In this document: positions 1 through 9,021 of the stretch, piece after piece
Layout: each line of letters begins with the position of its first letter
How positions within the stretch are numbered: the stretch's first letter is position 1
Assembly: GCA_035293045.1 (NCBI GenBank)
Contig: DATDOY010000034.1
Span: 1-64,000 of the forward strand
Direction of reading: 5' to 3'
DNA length: 64,000 nucleotides
Source of the DNA: DATDOY01 sp035293045
GTDB taxonomy: Bacteria > Actinomycetota > Acidimicrobiia > IMCC26256 > JACPCJ01
Translations under genes and position numbers: made by a program
The notes under the pieces: model-generated
Told to the model about the DNA's origin: nothing
The model's database searches: none
The model's input: only the letters and a program-made list of their open reading frames with translations

Positions 1-1440
1 CGTGCGGGGGTGGTCGAGGGCGACCGGCGCTGGACCTACGAGGAGTTCGCGCAGCGGTGCGACCGGTTGGCGCACGCCCTGATCAACGACCTCGGCATCC
101 GTCCCGGCGACCGGGTGGCGTATCTCTGCGGCAACACCCACGAGATGCTCGAGGCCTACTTCGGCGTCGTGATGACCGGTGCCATCTTGGCTCCGCTCAA
201 CATCCGCCTTTCGCCCCCCGAACTCCGCGGCATCCTCGACGACAGCGGTGCCGGCGTCCTCATCCGGCATCCCGATCAACCCGATCCCCAACACGGTGTG
301 CGACAGGTGGTCATGGGCGACGAGCTCGAGGCGCTGCTCGACGCGCAGCCGAGCCAGCCCTTCGAGCGAGCCACCATCGACGAGCACGATCCCGCCGAGA
401 TCTTCTACACGAGCGGGAGCACGGGCGAGCCCAAGGGCGTGGTGCTCTCACATCGTGCGCTCTACCTCCACGCCGTGCACTCGGCGCTCACCCTCGGGAT
501 CACCGGCGACGACGTCGTGCTGCACACCATCCCGCTGTTCCACGTCAACGGCTGGGGCACTCCCCACTACCTCACCGGGCTCGGCGGCGTCCACGTCATG
601 CTCCCCCGCTTCGACCCCGCCGAGGTGCTGGCGCTGGTCGAAACCCATCGGGTGACCCGGCTCTATCTCGTCCCCGCCATGGCCGGCGCCATCCTCGCCG
701 AGCCCTCGCTCGATGCCCGCGACCTGTCGAGCCTCGACCAGGTGTCGATCGGCGGCGCCGCGGCTCCCCCGTCGATGATCGCCGAGGTCGAGGAGCGCAT
801 GGGCTGCGAGTGCATCTGCGGCTACGGCCTCACCGAGGCGTCACCGCAGCTCACCAAGGCCCTCGACAAGCCCGGCGAACCGCGCTCGCGCGAGCGTCGC
901 TCCACCACCGGGCTCCCCATCCTCGGCGTCGAACTCCGCGTCACCGACGATCACGGGGCAGAGGTACCGCGCGACGGCGTCTCGCCCGGCGAGATCAGCG
1001 TCCGCTCCAACCATGTGATGACCGGCTATTGGAACCGACCCGACGAGACGGCCGAAGCGATCCGCGACGGATGGCTCCACACCGGTGACGTCGCCGTGAT
1101 CGACACCGACGGCTACGTCACCATCGTCGACCGCAAGAAGGATCTCATCGTGTCGGGCGGCGAGAATGTGTCGTCGGTCGAGGTGGAAAAGGCGATCGCT
1201 GCCCACCCTGCCGTCGCCGACGTCGCGGTGGTCGGCGTGGCTGACGCCACGTGGGGTGAGGTGCCCAAGGCGTGGGTCGTGCTCCACTCCGACGCCGCGG
1301 CCACCGAGGCGGAACTCATCGAGTGGGTCCGCGACCGTCTCGCGCACTTCAAGGCGCCCCGCGAGGTCGCTTTCGTCGACGACCTCCCCCGCGGCGGCAC
1401 CGGCAAGGTCGACAAGCGGGAGCTACGCGCTCGCGGCTGA
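1..1440 (+). CDS. Acyl-CoA synthetase (AMP-binding, class I adenylate-forming), 5'-truncated by the window edge
   Basis: The enzyme would activate a carboxylic acid to its acyl-adenylate and then to acyl-CoA. The frame is open to base 1. The first visible residues (RAGVVEGDRRWTYEEF) match a position some 20-40 residues into this family, so the true start lies upstream. Visible motifs are the phosphate-binding loop YTSGSTGEPKGVVLSH (about bases 409-456), the adenine motif GYGLTEASP, the hinge region TGDVAVID...DRKKDLIVSGG, and the C-terminal catalytic lysine in RGGTGKVDKREL. About 479 residues are present of the usual 500-550. It resembles medium/long-chain fatty-acyl-CoA ligases; the substrate cannot be read from sequence. 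It converges on the aldehyde dehydrogenase, with 4 nt between the stop codons. Confidence 0.93.
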   Translation, partial: RAGVVEGDRRWTYEEFAQRCDRLAHALINDLGIRPGDRVAYLCGNTHEMLEAYFGVVMTGAILAPLNIRLSPPELRGILDDSGAGVLIRHPDQPDPQHGVRQVVMGDELEALLDAQPSQPFERATIDEHDPAEIFYTSGSTGEPKGVVLSHRALYLHAVHSALTLGITGDDVVLHTIPLFHVNGWGTPHYLTGLGGVHVMLPRFDPAEVLALVETHRVTRLYLVPAMAGAILAEPSLDARDLSSLDQVSIGGAAAPPSMIAEVEERMGCECICGYGLTEASPQLTKALDKPGEPRSRERRSTTGLPILGVELRVTDDHGAEVPRDGVSPGEISVRSNHVMTGYWNRPDETAEAIRDGWLHTGDVAVIDTDGYVTIVDRKKDLIVSGGENVSSVEVEKAIAAHPAVADVAVVGVADATWGEVPKAWVVLHSDAAATEAELIEWVRDRLAHFKAPREVAFVDDLPRGGTGKVDKRELRARG

Positions 1441-1444
1441 CGCG

Positions 1445-2881
1445 TCAGTCGCGGTTGTCGATTTGGGCGCGCTGCAGCCGGCCTGAGTAATCGATGTAGA
1501 CCGTCTTGACCTGGCTGAACTGCTCGATGCCCCGCGTGCCGGCTTCACGGAAGCCGTTGCCCGTGTGCTTGGTGCCCCCGAATGGAAGCTGGATCTCGGC
1601 GCCGATCGTCGGCGCATTCACATAGACGATCCCGGTGTCAATGGCGTCGACGGCGCGCATGGCCACGCCGATGTCGCTCGTGTACACGGCCGCCGACAGG
1701 CCGTACTCCGCCGAGTTCACCACGTCGATGGCCTCGTCGAGACCGTCGACCTCGATCACCGACAGCACCGGCCCGAACACCTCGTCGAGGGCGATCCGGT
1801 GCGACGGCTTGACGCCGCGCAGCACCGTCGGCTGCATGAAGCTCCCGCCCTCGCAGCCGTCGACCTCGACGAGCGCTCCCCCGGTCGCGACCTCGGCGCC
1901 CTCGTCCAGCGCCGCCTCCACCATCCCCGTGATCCGGCGGCCGGACTCGGCCGTGATCACCGGCCCCACGTCGGTCGCCGGGTCCATCGGGTCGCCGAGG
2001 CGCAGCCCGGCCGCCCGCTCCGCCACCTGCTCGGTCACGCGGTCGGCCACCGTGCGATCGATCACGAGCCGCGACGTCGAGGTGCACCGCTGGCCCGCCG
2101 TGCCGAACGCCCCCCACACGGCGCCGTCGACAACCAGCTCGAGGTCGGCGTCGGGCATCACCACCATCGCGTTCTTGCCCCCGAGCTCAAGGCTCACGAG
2201 GCGGGGGCCGGTCTCGGCCGCTGCCGCCGCCACCAGGCGGCCGGTCGGGACCGACCCGGTGAAGCTGAGGGCGCCGACACCCGGGTGCACGGCGAGCGCC
2301 GCCCCCGCGTCCCGAGCGCCGTGCACGATGTTGAGGAGGTCACCAGGGATCCCCGCGTCGACGCACGCCGCCACGAACGCCTCGGCGCACAACGGTGCGA
2401 ACTCCGAGGGCTTCAACACGACGGCGTTCCCGGCCAGCAACGCGGGGAAGCACTTCCACGAGGGGATGGCCACGGGAAAGTTCCAGGGCGTGATCATCCC
2501 GACCACGCCCACGGGGTGACGCGTCGTGTAACCCATCTTGTTCGGCAGCTCCGAGGCCACGGTCTCGCCCATCGGCATGCGGCCGAGGCCGGCCACGAAG
2601 CCCCCCATGTCGATCGCCTCTTGCACGTCGCCGTTGGCCTCGACGAGCACCTTGCCGGCCTCCCGGGCGACCAACTCGGCCAGCTCGGCTTTGCGCGCCG
2701 CGAGCACCTCGCCGGTGGCGGCGATCATCTCGGCCCGCGCCGGTGCCGGCACCTTGGCCCACGCCCGCTGCGCCGCCGCCGCCCGGGCGACGGCCGCATC
2801 GACCTCCGCTGCCCCACCAAGGGTTCGGGTGCCCAGAACCTCGCCCGGCCGGGCCGGGTTGACGCTGTCGAACGTGCCCAT
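1445..2881 (-). CDS. NAD(P)-dependent aldehyde dehydrogenase
   Basis: A 478-residue member of the aldehyde dehydrogenase superfamily, oxidising an aldehyde to the acid with NAD(P)+. Motifs seen are the Rossmann/active-site strand GMITPWNFPVAIP, the general-base Glu in LELGGKN, and the nucleophilic Cys in GTAGQRCTSTSRL. The overall pattern (ITPWNFP, LKPSE, FTGS) is closest to succinate- or alpha-ketoglutarate-semialdehyde dehydrogenases, but the substrate is not determinable. The start ATG at 2881 gives MGTFDSVNPARPGEV, a normal N-terminus; an in-frame ATG at 2911 is possible. A CACACT hexamer 7 nt before the start may be a weak -10. It is divergent from the secreted protease. Confidence 0.93.
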   Translation of the reverse strand: MGTFDSVNPARPGEVLGTRTLGGAAEVDAAVARAAAAQRAWAKVPAPARAEMIAATGEVLAARKAELAELVAREAGKVLVEANGDVQEAIDMGGFVAGLGRMPMGETVASELPNKMGYTTRHPVGVVGMITPWNFPVAIPSWKCFPALLAGNAVVLKPSEFAPLCAEAFVAACVDAGIPGDLLNIVHGARDAGAALAVHPGVGALSFTGSVPTGRLVAAAAAETGPRLVSLELGGKNAMVVMPDADLELVVDGAVWGAFGTAGQRCTSTSRLVIDRTVADRVTEQVAERAAGLRLGDPMDPATDVGPVITAESGRRITGMVEAALDEGAEVATGGALVEVDGCEGGSFMQPTVLRGVKPSHRIALDEVFGPVLSVIEVDGLDEAIDVVNSAEYGLSAAVYTSDIGVAMRAVDAIDTGIVYVNAPTIGAEIQLPFGGTKHTGNGFREAGTRGIEQFSQVKTVYIDYSGRLQRAQIDNRD

Positions 2882-2978
2882 TCCCCGAAGTGTGGCATGC
2901 GCCGATTTCATCGCGCTGCCCCCGCCGGAGCGGCGTAGAACCCCCAGACGTGGGCATTCCGGGCGGCGGGAGGCGTAC

Positions 2979-5900
2979 ATGCGCGGACGGATCCTGAGCG
3001 TGGTCGTGGCAGTGGCGTGCGTGATCGGCGTCGCACCCTCACCCGGGCGAGCCGGCGCCGCACCCACGGGCCGGCCTCGCGTCGAGGTCCCCGCGGAGGT
3101 GGCCGCCGAGTTCGAACAAGCCCCGCTCGCCACCTACATCGTCACGCTCCGCGGTCGCGCCGATCTGTCGCACGCCACCGCGATCACCGACCGCGATGCC
3201 CGGCGCATCGCCGTCGTCGACGCCCTCCGCAGCCACGCCGACGCGTCGCAGGCTGGGCTGATCGCCCTGCTCGAGCAGGGACGCAACCGTGGCACGGTCG
3301 ACTCGTTCACCCCGTTCTGGATCACCAACGCCGTCGCCGTCCGCAGCAGCCGTGCGTTCCTTGATCTCGTGGCGACCCTGCCCGAGGTCGAGGCCATCAC
3401 GCCCAACCGCAGGGTTTCGATCGTGCGGTCCACGCCGCGTCAGATCGAGTCCGCCGTCAAGGCCCAAGTGGCCACCTATCCCTGGAACATCGAGAAGGTG
3501 AACGCCCCCGGCGCATGGGCGACCGGCATCACGGGTTCGAGCGTGGTCATCGCCAACCTCGACACCGGTGTCGACCGCGCCCATCCGAGCGTCAGCGCCA
3601 AATACCGCGGCATCGACGGCAACCACGACTACGACTGGTGGGACGCCGTCAGCGGCGGCCCCGCGCCGTACGACGACAACGACCACGGCACCCACACCAT
3701 GGGCACGATCCTCGGCGGCGACGGTCCCGGACCAGACCCCAACGACATCGGCGTGGCCTACGACGCACGGTGGATCGCCGCCAAGGCATTCGACCAGTAC
3801 GGCGGCGGCACGTTCGAGAACGTCATCGAGGCCGGCCAGTACCTCGCAGCACCGACGCGCATCGACGGAACCGGCGCCCGCCCCGACATGGCTCCCGACG
3901 TCATCAGCAACTCGTGGGGCGGCGGCAGCTGCGACAACTTCTACGACGAGATCGTGGCGAACTGGCGCGCCCTCGACATCTTTCCCGCCTTCGCCATCGG
4001 AAACTCCGGCTCGTCGGCCGGCAGTGCCAACTCACCCGGCGACTACCCCGACTCCTACTCGGCGGGCGCCACCGACCAGAACGACGCCATCGCCTACTTC
4101 TCGAGCCGCGGCCCCTCGTGTTACGGCGAGACCAAGCCCGAGGTTTCGGCGCCGGGCGTCAGCGTCCGATCGAGCGTGGCCGGCGGTGGGTTCGCCGAAT
4201 TCAGCGGAACATCGATGGCCACCCCTCACGTCGCCGCCGCCGCCGCGCTCGTGATCGAGGCCGGAGCCGGCGCGGTCGATGTTTCCGACGCGGAATCGAC
4301 CCTCACCGAGACCGCTCGAGACCTCGGAGCGACCGGTGCGGACAACACCTTCGGCGCCGGCCTCATCCAGATCGACGACGCGGTGATCTCCGCCCTCCAA
4401 GGCGGCACGGTGACGGGGACGGTGACCGACAGTGGCGGCGACCCCATCGCCGGGGCGAAGGTGACGCTCGAAGGCAGCAGCCTCGCCACGCGCCGGACCA
4501 TCACCGACGGCGCCGGCATCTACCGCGTCCGAGCCCTCGCCGGCTCGTACGACGCCACGGTGTCTGCCTTCGGGTACATCGCGGAGACGACACCGGTCAC
4601 GGTGACGGAAGGCACGACGGTGACCGCCGACGCGTCCCTCGCCCTCGCCCCGCAGGTCACGCTCTCGGGGACGGTGCGTGAAACGCCGGCCGACACGCCG
4701 CTCGAGTACGTCGAGGTCACGGTGAAGGACACGCCGCTGGCCCCCGTCCACACCAACGCCGCCGGTGAGTACGCCTTCGTGCTCCCGACCGGCACGTACG
4801 AGGTGTCCGCCCATCTCGACGGGTGCCGCGAGGACGGCCTCGCCACCATCGCCTTGAACACGGACGCGACCCACGACTTCGACTTGGCTCGGCTCATCGA
4901 CGCCAGCGGCTACGTGTGCGACCGCGTCCCGTTCACCGACGAGCGCGGCTCCACGAAGGTGCCGCTCTCGGGGTACTACTACTCGAAGCGCGCCCAGATC
5001 ACCCTGCCGTTCACCTTCGACTACTTCGGCGAGCAGTACACCAGCGCGTGGGTGAACTCCAACGGGTTCCTGGCCTTTGAGAAGAACCCCCTCGACGTCG
5101 AAAAGCCGGACTGGGTCAACCGTGGGATTCCCGATGCGGCGCGTCCCAACGTCGCCATCTACGCGCTGTGGGACTTCCTCAACGTGCGCGGGAGTGAGCG
5201 CGGCATCTATACGGCGACCTTCGGCGATGCCCCCAACCGCCGTTTCGTCGTCGAGTACCGCAACTTCGAGGTCCAAGCCACCGGCGACCTCGTCAACTTC
5301 TCGATCGTGTTGTTCGAGAACGGGACGGTGGAGACCCGGTATCGCAGCCTCGAAGGCGTCGGGAACGGCCAGTACGCCACCGTGGGCATCGAAGGGCCGG
5401 GCGGGCGCCACGGCCTCGAGTACTCGCGCGACGAGAACCTGCTCGACGACGCGTCCGCCCTCCGGTATTTCGCGTCCGCTGACGTCGGCATCGTGACCGG
5501 ACAGGTCACCGAGGCCGCCGAGGGACACCCGCTCGCCGACATCGAGGTCTCGGGTGGGGGGCTCACGACCGCGTCCGGCGTCTCGGGCCGATACCAGCTC
5601 GCCCTGGCCCCAGGCACCCACGACGTGTCGGTTGCGGTGCCCGCGGGGTACGACGCGGCGGGCGCGTCCGTCACCGTCGCCGCCGGCGACACGGTGACCG
5701 CGGACTTCGCGTTGGCGGGGCCCCGCGCCGTGCTCTCACCGGAGTCGCTCGCCTTCGACGCCGAACTCGGCGTACAGGCCGCACCGGTGACGCTGGCCAA
5801 CACGGGAAGCAAGCCCCTCGACTACGAAGTCGAGGCCAGCGGCTCGATATCCGCCGGCGACGCCGACGATGACTCGGGCGGGATCGTCGAGGTCGAGGAC

Positions 5901-6821
5901 GCCAGCGCGGTCGCCGCGGCGGGCAACGTTGCCTTCCGCACCAACTTCTCCGACGCCACGCCCATGAACGAGCTCTACGGTCGGTTCCTCATCGACAGCG
6001 ACCGCAACGAAGCGACCGGCGACTCCGAATATTGGTGGGAGGGGAAGGACACCCAACACCTCGGCGTCGACTACGTCGCCTACTTCTCGACCTTCTACGA
6101 GTTGGTCTGGGTGTACCACACCGACAGTTACAACCGGGTCGGCACGTTCCCGCTCGAGATCGACGGTTCGAGCGTGGCCTTTGACGTCGCGCTGAGCGTC
6201 CTGGGGAACGACGAAGGGGACCTGAACTACGCAATGTCCGTCGGTGACCTCAACGACTACTGGGATCCACAGGACTACGCGCCCGACGTCGGCCATGGCA
6301 CGACGGCCGGCGAATGGCTCGACGTCGACCTCGCCTCGGGCACGCTCGAGCCGGGTGGCGTCCTCCCGGCGACGCTCACCGTCGATCCTGAGGGCGTGCG
6401 GGCCGGAACCAACCATGGTCTCGTGATCGTGCGGTCCAACGACGCCCTGTCGCCCGAACTCATCGAGGTGACGCTGACGTCGCCGGAGGACACCGAGCCG
6501 CCCGAAGTGGCGTGGACCACCACCGACGGCAGCGTGGTAGGGAACAACAACGTCAGCGGCGTCGAGACATTGCCGTCGATGAACGGGACGGCGGTCGACC
6601 TTGGGTCGGGAATCTACCGAGTGGTGGTGAAGTTCGTTCCCGTCCTTTCGACGGGCACGTCACCCTTCGAGCGGGTCGCCACCCTGGCCTGCAATGGGGC
6701 GGGAACCTCGTGCACCTGGAAGTCGACCTCACCGATCGGGCAATACCGCGTGACGCCGGTCGCCACCGACGGCATCGGCAAGGTGACGGCGGGCCCGACG
6801 ATCACGATCACCGCCGTCTGA
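2979..6821 (+). CDS. Secreted multidomain subtilisin-like serine protease (S8, bacillopeptidase F-like)
   Basis: A 1280-residue exported protease. The ATG at 2979 is preceded by a good ribosome site (GGGAGG, 5 nt spacer). Residues 1-28 form a signal peptide. Residues about 50-150 look like an I9 inhibitor propeptide (ATYIVTLRG...). The peptidase domain spans about 165-480 with the triad Asp195 (NLDTGVD), His236 (DHGTHTMG) and Ser412 (SGTSMATPHV), and oxyanion Asn342 (GNSG). It is followed by at least three carboxypeptidase-regulatory/CnaB-like beta domains (GTVTGTVTDSGGDPIAGAKV at about 480, and repeats near 565 and 840). Between them lies a nidogen-like stretch (VNSNGFLAFE), and a long acidic beta-rich tail follows. 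No LPxTG or obvious membrane anchor is seen at the C-terminus, so it is probably released. It stands alone between divergent and co-directional neighbours. Confidence 0.92.
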   Translation: MRGRILSVVVAVACVIGVAPSPGRAGAAPTGRPRVEVPAEVAAEFEQAPLATYIVTLRGRADLSHATAITDRDARRIAVVDALRSHADASQAGLIALLEQGRNRGTVDSFTPFWITNAVAVRSSRAFLDLVATLPEVEAITPNRRVSIVRSTPRQIESAVKAQVATYPWNIEKVNAPGAWATGITGSSVVIANLDTGVDRAHPSVSAKYRGIDGNHDYDWWDAVSGGPAPYDDNDHGTHTMGTILGGDGPGPDPNDIGVAYDARWIAAKAFDQYGGGTFENVIEAGQYLAAPTRIDGTGARPDMAPDVISNSWGGGSCDNFYDEIVANWRALDIFPAFAIGNSGSSAGSANSPGDYPDSYSAGATDQNDAIAYFSSRGPSCYGETKPEVSAPGVSVRSSVAGGGFAEFSGTSMATPHVAAAAALVIEAGAGAVDVSDAESTLTETARDLGATGADNTFGAGLIQIDDAVISALQGGTVTGTVTDSGGDPIAGAKVTLEGSSLATRRTITDGAGIYRVRALAGSYDATVSAFGYIAETTPVTVTEGTTVTADASLALAPQVTLSGTVRETPADTPLEYVEVTVKDTPLAPVHTNAAGEYAFVLPTGTYEVSAHLDGCREDGLATIALNTDATHDFDLARLIDASGYVCDRVPFTDERGSTKVPLSGYYYSKRAQITLPFTFDYFGEQYTSAWVNSNGFLAFEKNPLDVEKPDWVNRGIPDAARPNVAIYALWDFLNVRGSERGIYTATFGDAPNRRFVVEYRNFEVQATGDLVNFSIVLFENGTVETRYRSLEGVGNGQYATVGIEGPGGRHGLEYSRDENLLDDASALRYFASADVGIVTGQVTEAAEGHPLADIEVSGGGLTTASGVSGRYQLALAPGTHDVSVAVPAGYDAAGASVTVAAGDTVTADFALAGPRAVLSPESLAFDAELGVQAAPVTLANTGSKPLDYEVEASGSISAGDADDDSGGIVEVEDASAVAAAGNVAFRTNFSDATPMNELYGRFLIDSDRNEATGDSEYWWEGKDTQHLGVDYVAYFSTFYELVWVYHTDSYNRVGTFPLEIDGSSVAFDVALSVLGNDEGDLNYAMSVGDLNDYWDPQDYAPDVGHGTTAGEWLDVDLASGTLEPGGVLPATLTVDPEGVRAGTNHGLVIVRSNDALSPELIEVTLTSPEDTEPPEVAWTTTDGSVVGNNNVSGVETLPSMNGTAVDLGSGIYRVVVKFVPVLSTGTSPFERVATLACNGAGTSCTWKSTSPIGQYRVTPVATDGIGKVTAGPTITITAV

Positions 6822-6843
6822 ACACATCTGGAACAATGGGGAG

Positions 6844-7359
6844 ATGAGCGAAACCTCGTCTCCCCCAATCGCCACGACAACCGAACGCGCGACGTTCGCC
6901 GCCGGATGCTTCTGGGGGGTCGAGGACGCCTTTCGTCACGTGCCCGGCGTCGTCTCGACCCGGGTCGGCTACACCGGCGGCGACGTCGACGAGCCCACCT
7001 ATGAGCAGGTCTGCTCGCACACCACGGGGCACGCCGAGGCGGTCGACGTGACCTACGACCCGACCGAGGTGTCGTTCGAGGAGCTCGTGGAGTTCTTCTG
7101 GCGCATCCACGACCCGACCCAGATCAACCGCCAGGGACCCGACGTCGGCGACCAGTACCGCACGGCGATTTTCGTGCACGACGAATCGCAGCAGAAGGCC
7201 GCTGAGGCGTCCAAGGAGGCACTCGAAGCGTCAGGGATCCTTCCCACCGCGGTCGCCACCGAGATCGTGCCGGCGGAGACGTTCTGGGAAGCCGAGGACT
7301 ACCACCAGCAGTATTTCGAAAAGCGCGGGATGGCCGGCTGTCACCTGCCCAACGACTAG
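6844..7359 (+). CDS. msrA: Peptide-methionine (S)-S-oxide reductase MsrA
   Basis: This enzyme repairs oxidised methionine by reducing the S-sulfoxide of Met residues with thioredoxin. The 171-residue protein has the family signature GCFWG with catalytic Cys22, followed by GYTGG, QVCSHTTGHAEAV and the DQYRTAIF region. A C-terminal Cys (MAGCHLPND) could serve as the resolving cysteine. It starts 22 nt after the protease stop. The hexamer AACAAT lies 6 nt before the ATG, a weak match to the leaderless -10 seen elsewhere in this window. Its TAG stop overlaps the TAG stop of the convergent SRPBCC gene in the shared palindrome CTAG (7356-7359). Confidence 0.96.
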   Translation: MSETSSPPIATTTERATFAAGCFWGVEDAFRHVPGVVSTRVGYTGGDVDEPTYEQVCSHTTGHAEAVDVTYDPTEVSFEELVEFFWRIHDPTQINRQGPDVGDQYRTAIFVHDESQQKAAEASKEALEASGILPTAVATEIVPAETFWEAEDYHQQYFEKRGMAGCHLPND

Positions 7360-7823
7360 CGCGCTTCCGCCTCTTCCTTGATCCTCGCGAGGGTCTCGCG
7401 CATGCCGTTCGCGTTGTGCTCGTCGCGTTCGGCGATGCCGGTGGCCGCCCGTCCGAGGAGCTTGATGAGCCCGCCCCGCTTGTCGTCCCACCGCTCCGTG
7501 ACCCGTGAGCGACCCTCGCCGGCCTCTTCGATCAGATAGGTCCACCGCGCCACCGGCAGGCCACCCACCGAGGCGATGTCGAAGCTCAGCTCCTGACCCG
7601 GCTCGGCCGCGACCACCGTGCCCTTGGTGTTCCATCGTCGCCAACCGAGGCGGTTGTAGCCCTTGAAGCGGGCGCCGGGCACCGCACCGCTCGCGCCGCC
7701 CCGCCACTCACACTTCACGCACTCGGGACTCCACTCACCCATCCGCGGCAGGTCGCTCACCAACTCGTAGATCCGGATGGGTGGCGCTTCAATGTCGATC
7801 GAGACTTCCACGCGGTCAGCCAT
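7356..7823 (-). CDS. SRPBCC (polyketide cyclase/START-like) family protein
   Basis: A 155-residue single-domain protein of the SRPBCC ligand-binding fold. The N-terminus VEVSIDIEAPPIRIYELVSDLPRMGEWSPEC shows the typical opening strand, the APP turn and the Pro-x-x-x-x-W segment, followed by beta strands and a long C-terminal helix (ETLARIKEEAEAR). Such proteins bind hydrophobic ligands or are often annotated as polyketide cyclase/dehydrase; the true ligand is unknown. The start ATG at 7823 is supported by TAGGCT 6 nt upstream, so the mRNA is probably leaderless. It converges on msrA with a 4-nt overlap. Confidence 0.85.
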   Translation of the reverse strand: MADRVEVSIDIEAPPIRIYELVSDLPRMGEWSPECVKCEWRGGASGAVPGARFKGYNRLGWRRWNTKGTVVAAEPGQELSFDIASVGGLPVARWTYLIEEAGEGRSRVTERWDDKRGGLIKLLGRAATGIAERDEHNANGMRETLARIKEEAEAR

Positions 7824-7832
7824 TCGGTGAGC

Positions 7833-8990
7833 CTATGTCGGGTCGGGAGGCGGGAGCACCGCGGCGAGGTAGACGGCGCGCACGGCGAACACCTCGTGCA
7901 CCTCGGCGACGACGTCCTCGTAGAACTCGCGGCGGTAGGTCTCGTCGGTCAGCGCCACCACCGTGAAGTAGAGGCCGGAGAAGGCGGCGAGGAAACCGGC
8001 GACCCGCAACAGCTCCTCGGTCAGAGGCACCGGCTGACCCCACAGCCGCCAGTCGGCCAGGACGTGCGCGCTGCCGCCCGTCCACGCCTCGATGGTGGGC
8101 ACCCTCATCGTGATCAGTCCGAAGGCCACGAAGAAGGCGCCGATGAGGACGGCCACGAACGCGATCTGCAGGCCCTGGCTGAACAGCACGACGAGGCCCA
8201 CGTTGCCCCACTCCTTGCGCGACAGCGACGGGGCTGGCGTGACCGGACGGCGGGGCGTGAGCGCCGACGCCGGGGTCGGGGCCACAAGGCGCCGAAGCTC
8301 GTCGTCCGACTCGAAGGTGGCGAGGTCGCCGATCTCGCGCGGGAGGCGCGTCACGACGAAGACCACGCCGATGACCACGAACAACATCACGGTGACCCAG
8401 AAAAACGGCCCAGTCAGCGAGGCCGACACTTGCCAGACCTCGGCGTTCACGAACAGGAACGTCACGAACAGCAGCAGGAGTGGCAGGGCCCGCACCAGCA
8501 AGTTGAAGAGGTCCCCCACCTGCCGGGCCGATCTCCCCAACCCCCAGCGGGTCATCGGGACGATGCCGTAGCTTGTGACGAGGTAGGTCCCGCCGACGAG
8601 GGCGATGTTGAATCCCGCGGTCAGGACGGCGGAGCGCACTTGGCCGCCGAAGACCAGGGGGAGGATCGGCGGGACCAGGACGAACACCGCGAGGTCGGGG
8701 GGGCCGATCCGCTGAGGCCGCGCCAGCGCGGGGCGGTGGCGGAGACGGTTCCCGACCGCCAGGCCTCCGACGAGGATGGCGACGCCACCGAGCGCGGCGA
8801 GGACGTTCAGCCACCACGGCCACTCGAGGTTGAGCGCGCCGACCACTTCGACCACGAAGATCAGTCCGAGCAAGGGGACGGCGCGGGTGAGCACGTCTCG
8901 CGAGGCGCTGTATTGGAAGATGAAGTGCGGGATCCCGCGCGCCACGAACCATCGTTCGGTCTCCGCCACTGCGTCCGGCGCCGGGTCCAA
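7833..8990 (-). CDS. Polytopic membrane protein of unknown function
   Basis: I do not recognise this family. The 385-residue protein has about eight hydrophobic segments: residues about 37-55, 60-80, 98-118, 124-145, 185-205, 215-232, 285-305 and near 350. A charged cytoplasmic-looking stretch lies at about 238-275 (SDDELRRLVAPTPASALTPRRP). The C-terminal region FYEDVVAEVHEVFAVRAVYLAAVL is amphipathic. The chosen start is TTG at 8990, because TAGCCT sits exactly 7 nt upstream, matching the leaderless pattern of the window. An in-frame GTG at 9008 would add six residues. It is divergent from the thioesterase, with which it shares a very short promoter region. Confidence 0.7.
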   Translation of the reverse strand: MDPAPDAVAETERWFVARGIPHFIFQYSASRDVLTRAVPLLGLIFVVEVVGALNLEWPWWLNVLAALGGVAILVGGLAVGNRLRHRPALARPQRIGPPDLAVFVLVPPILPLVFGGQVRSAVLTAGFNIALVGGTYLVTSYGIVPMTRWGLGRSARQVGDLFNLLVRALPLLLLFVTFLFVNAEVWQVSASLTGPFFWVTVMLFVVIGVVFVVTRLPREIGDLATFESDDELRRLVAPTPASALTPRRPVTPAPSLSRKEWGNVGLVVLFSQGLQIAFVAVLIGAFFVAFGLITMRVPTIEAWTGGSAHVLADWRLWGQPVPLTEELLRVAGFLAAFSGLYFTVVALTDETYRREFYEDVVAEVHEVFAVRAVYLAAVLPPPDPT

Positions 8991-9021
8991 GTTGGCGAGG
9001 CTAGTCACCTACATTCGCCCG

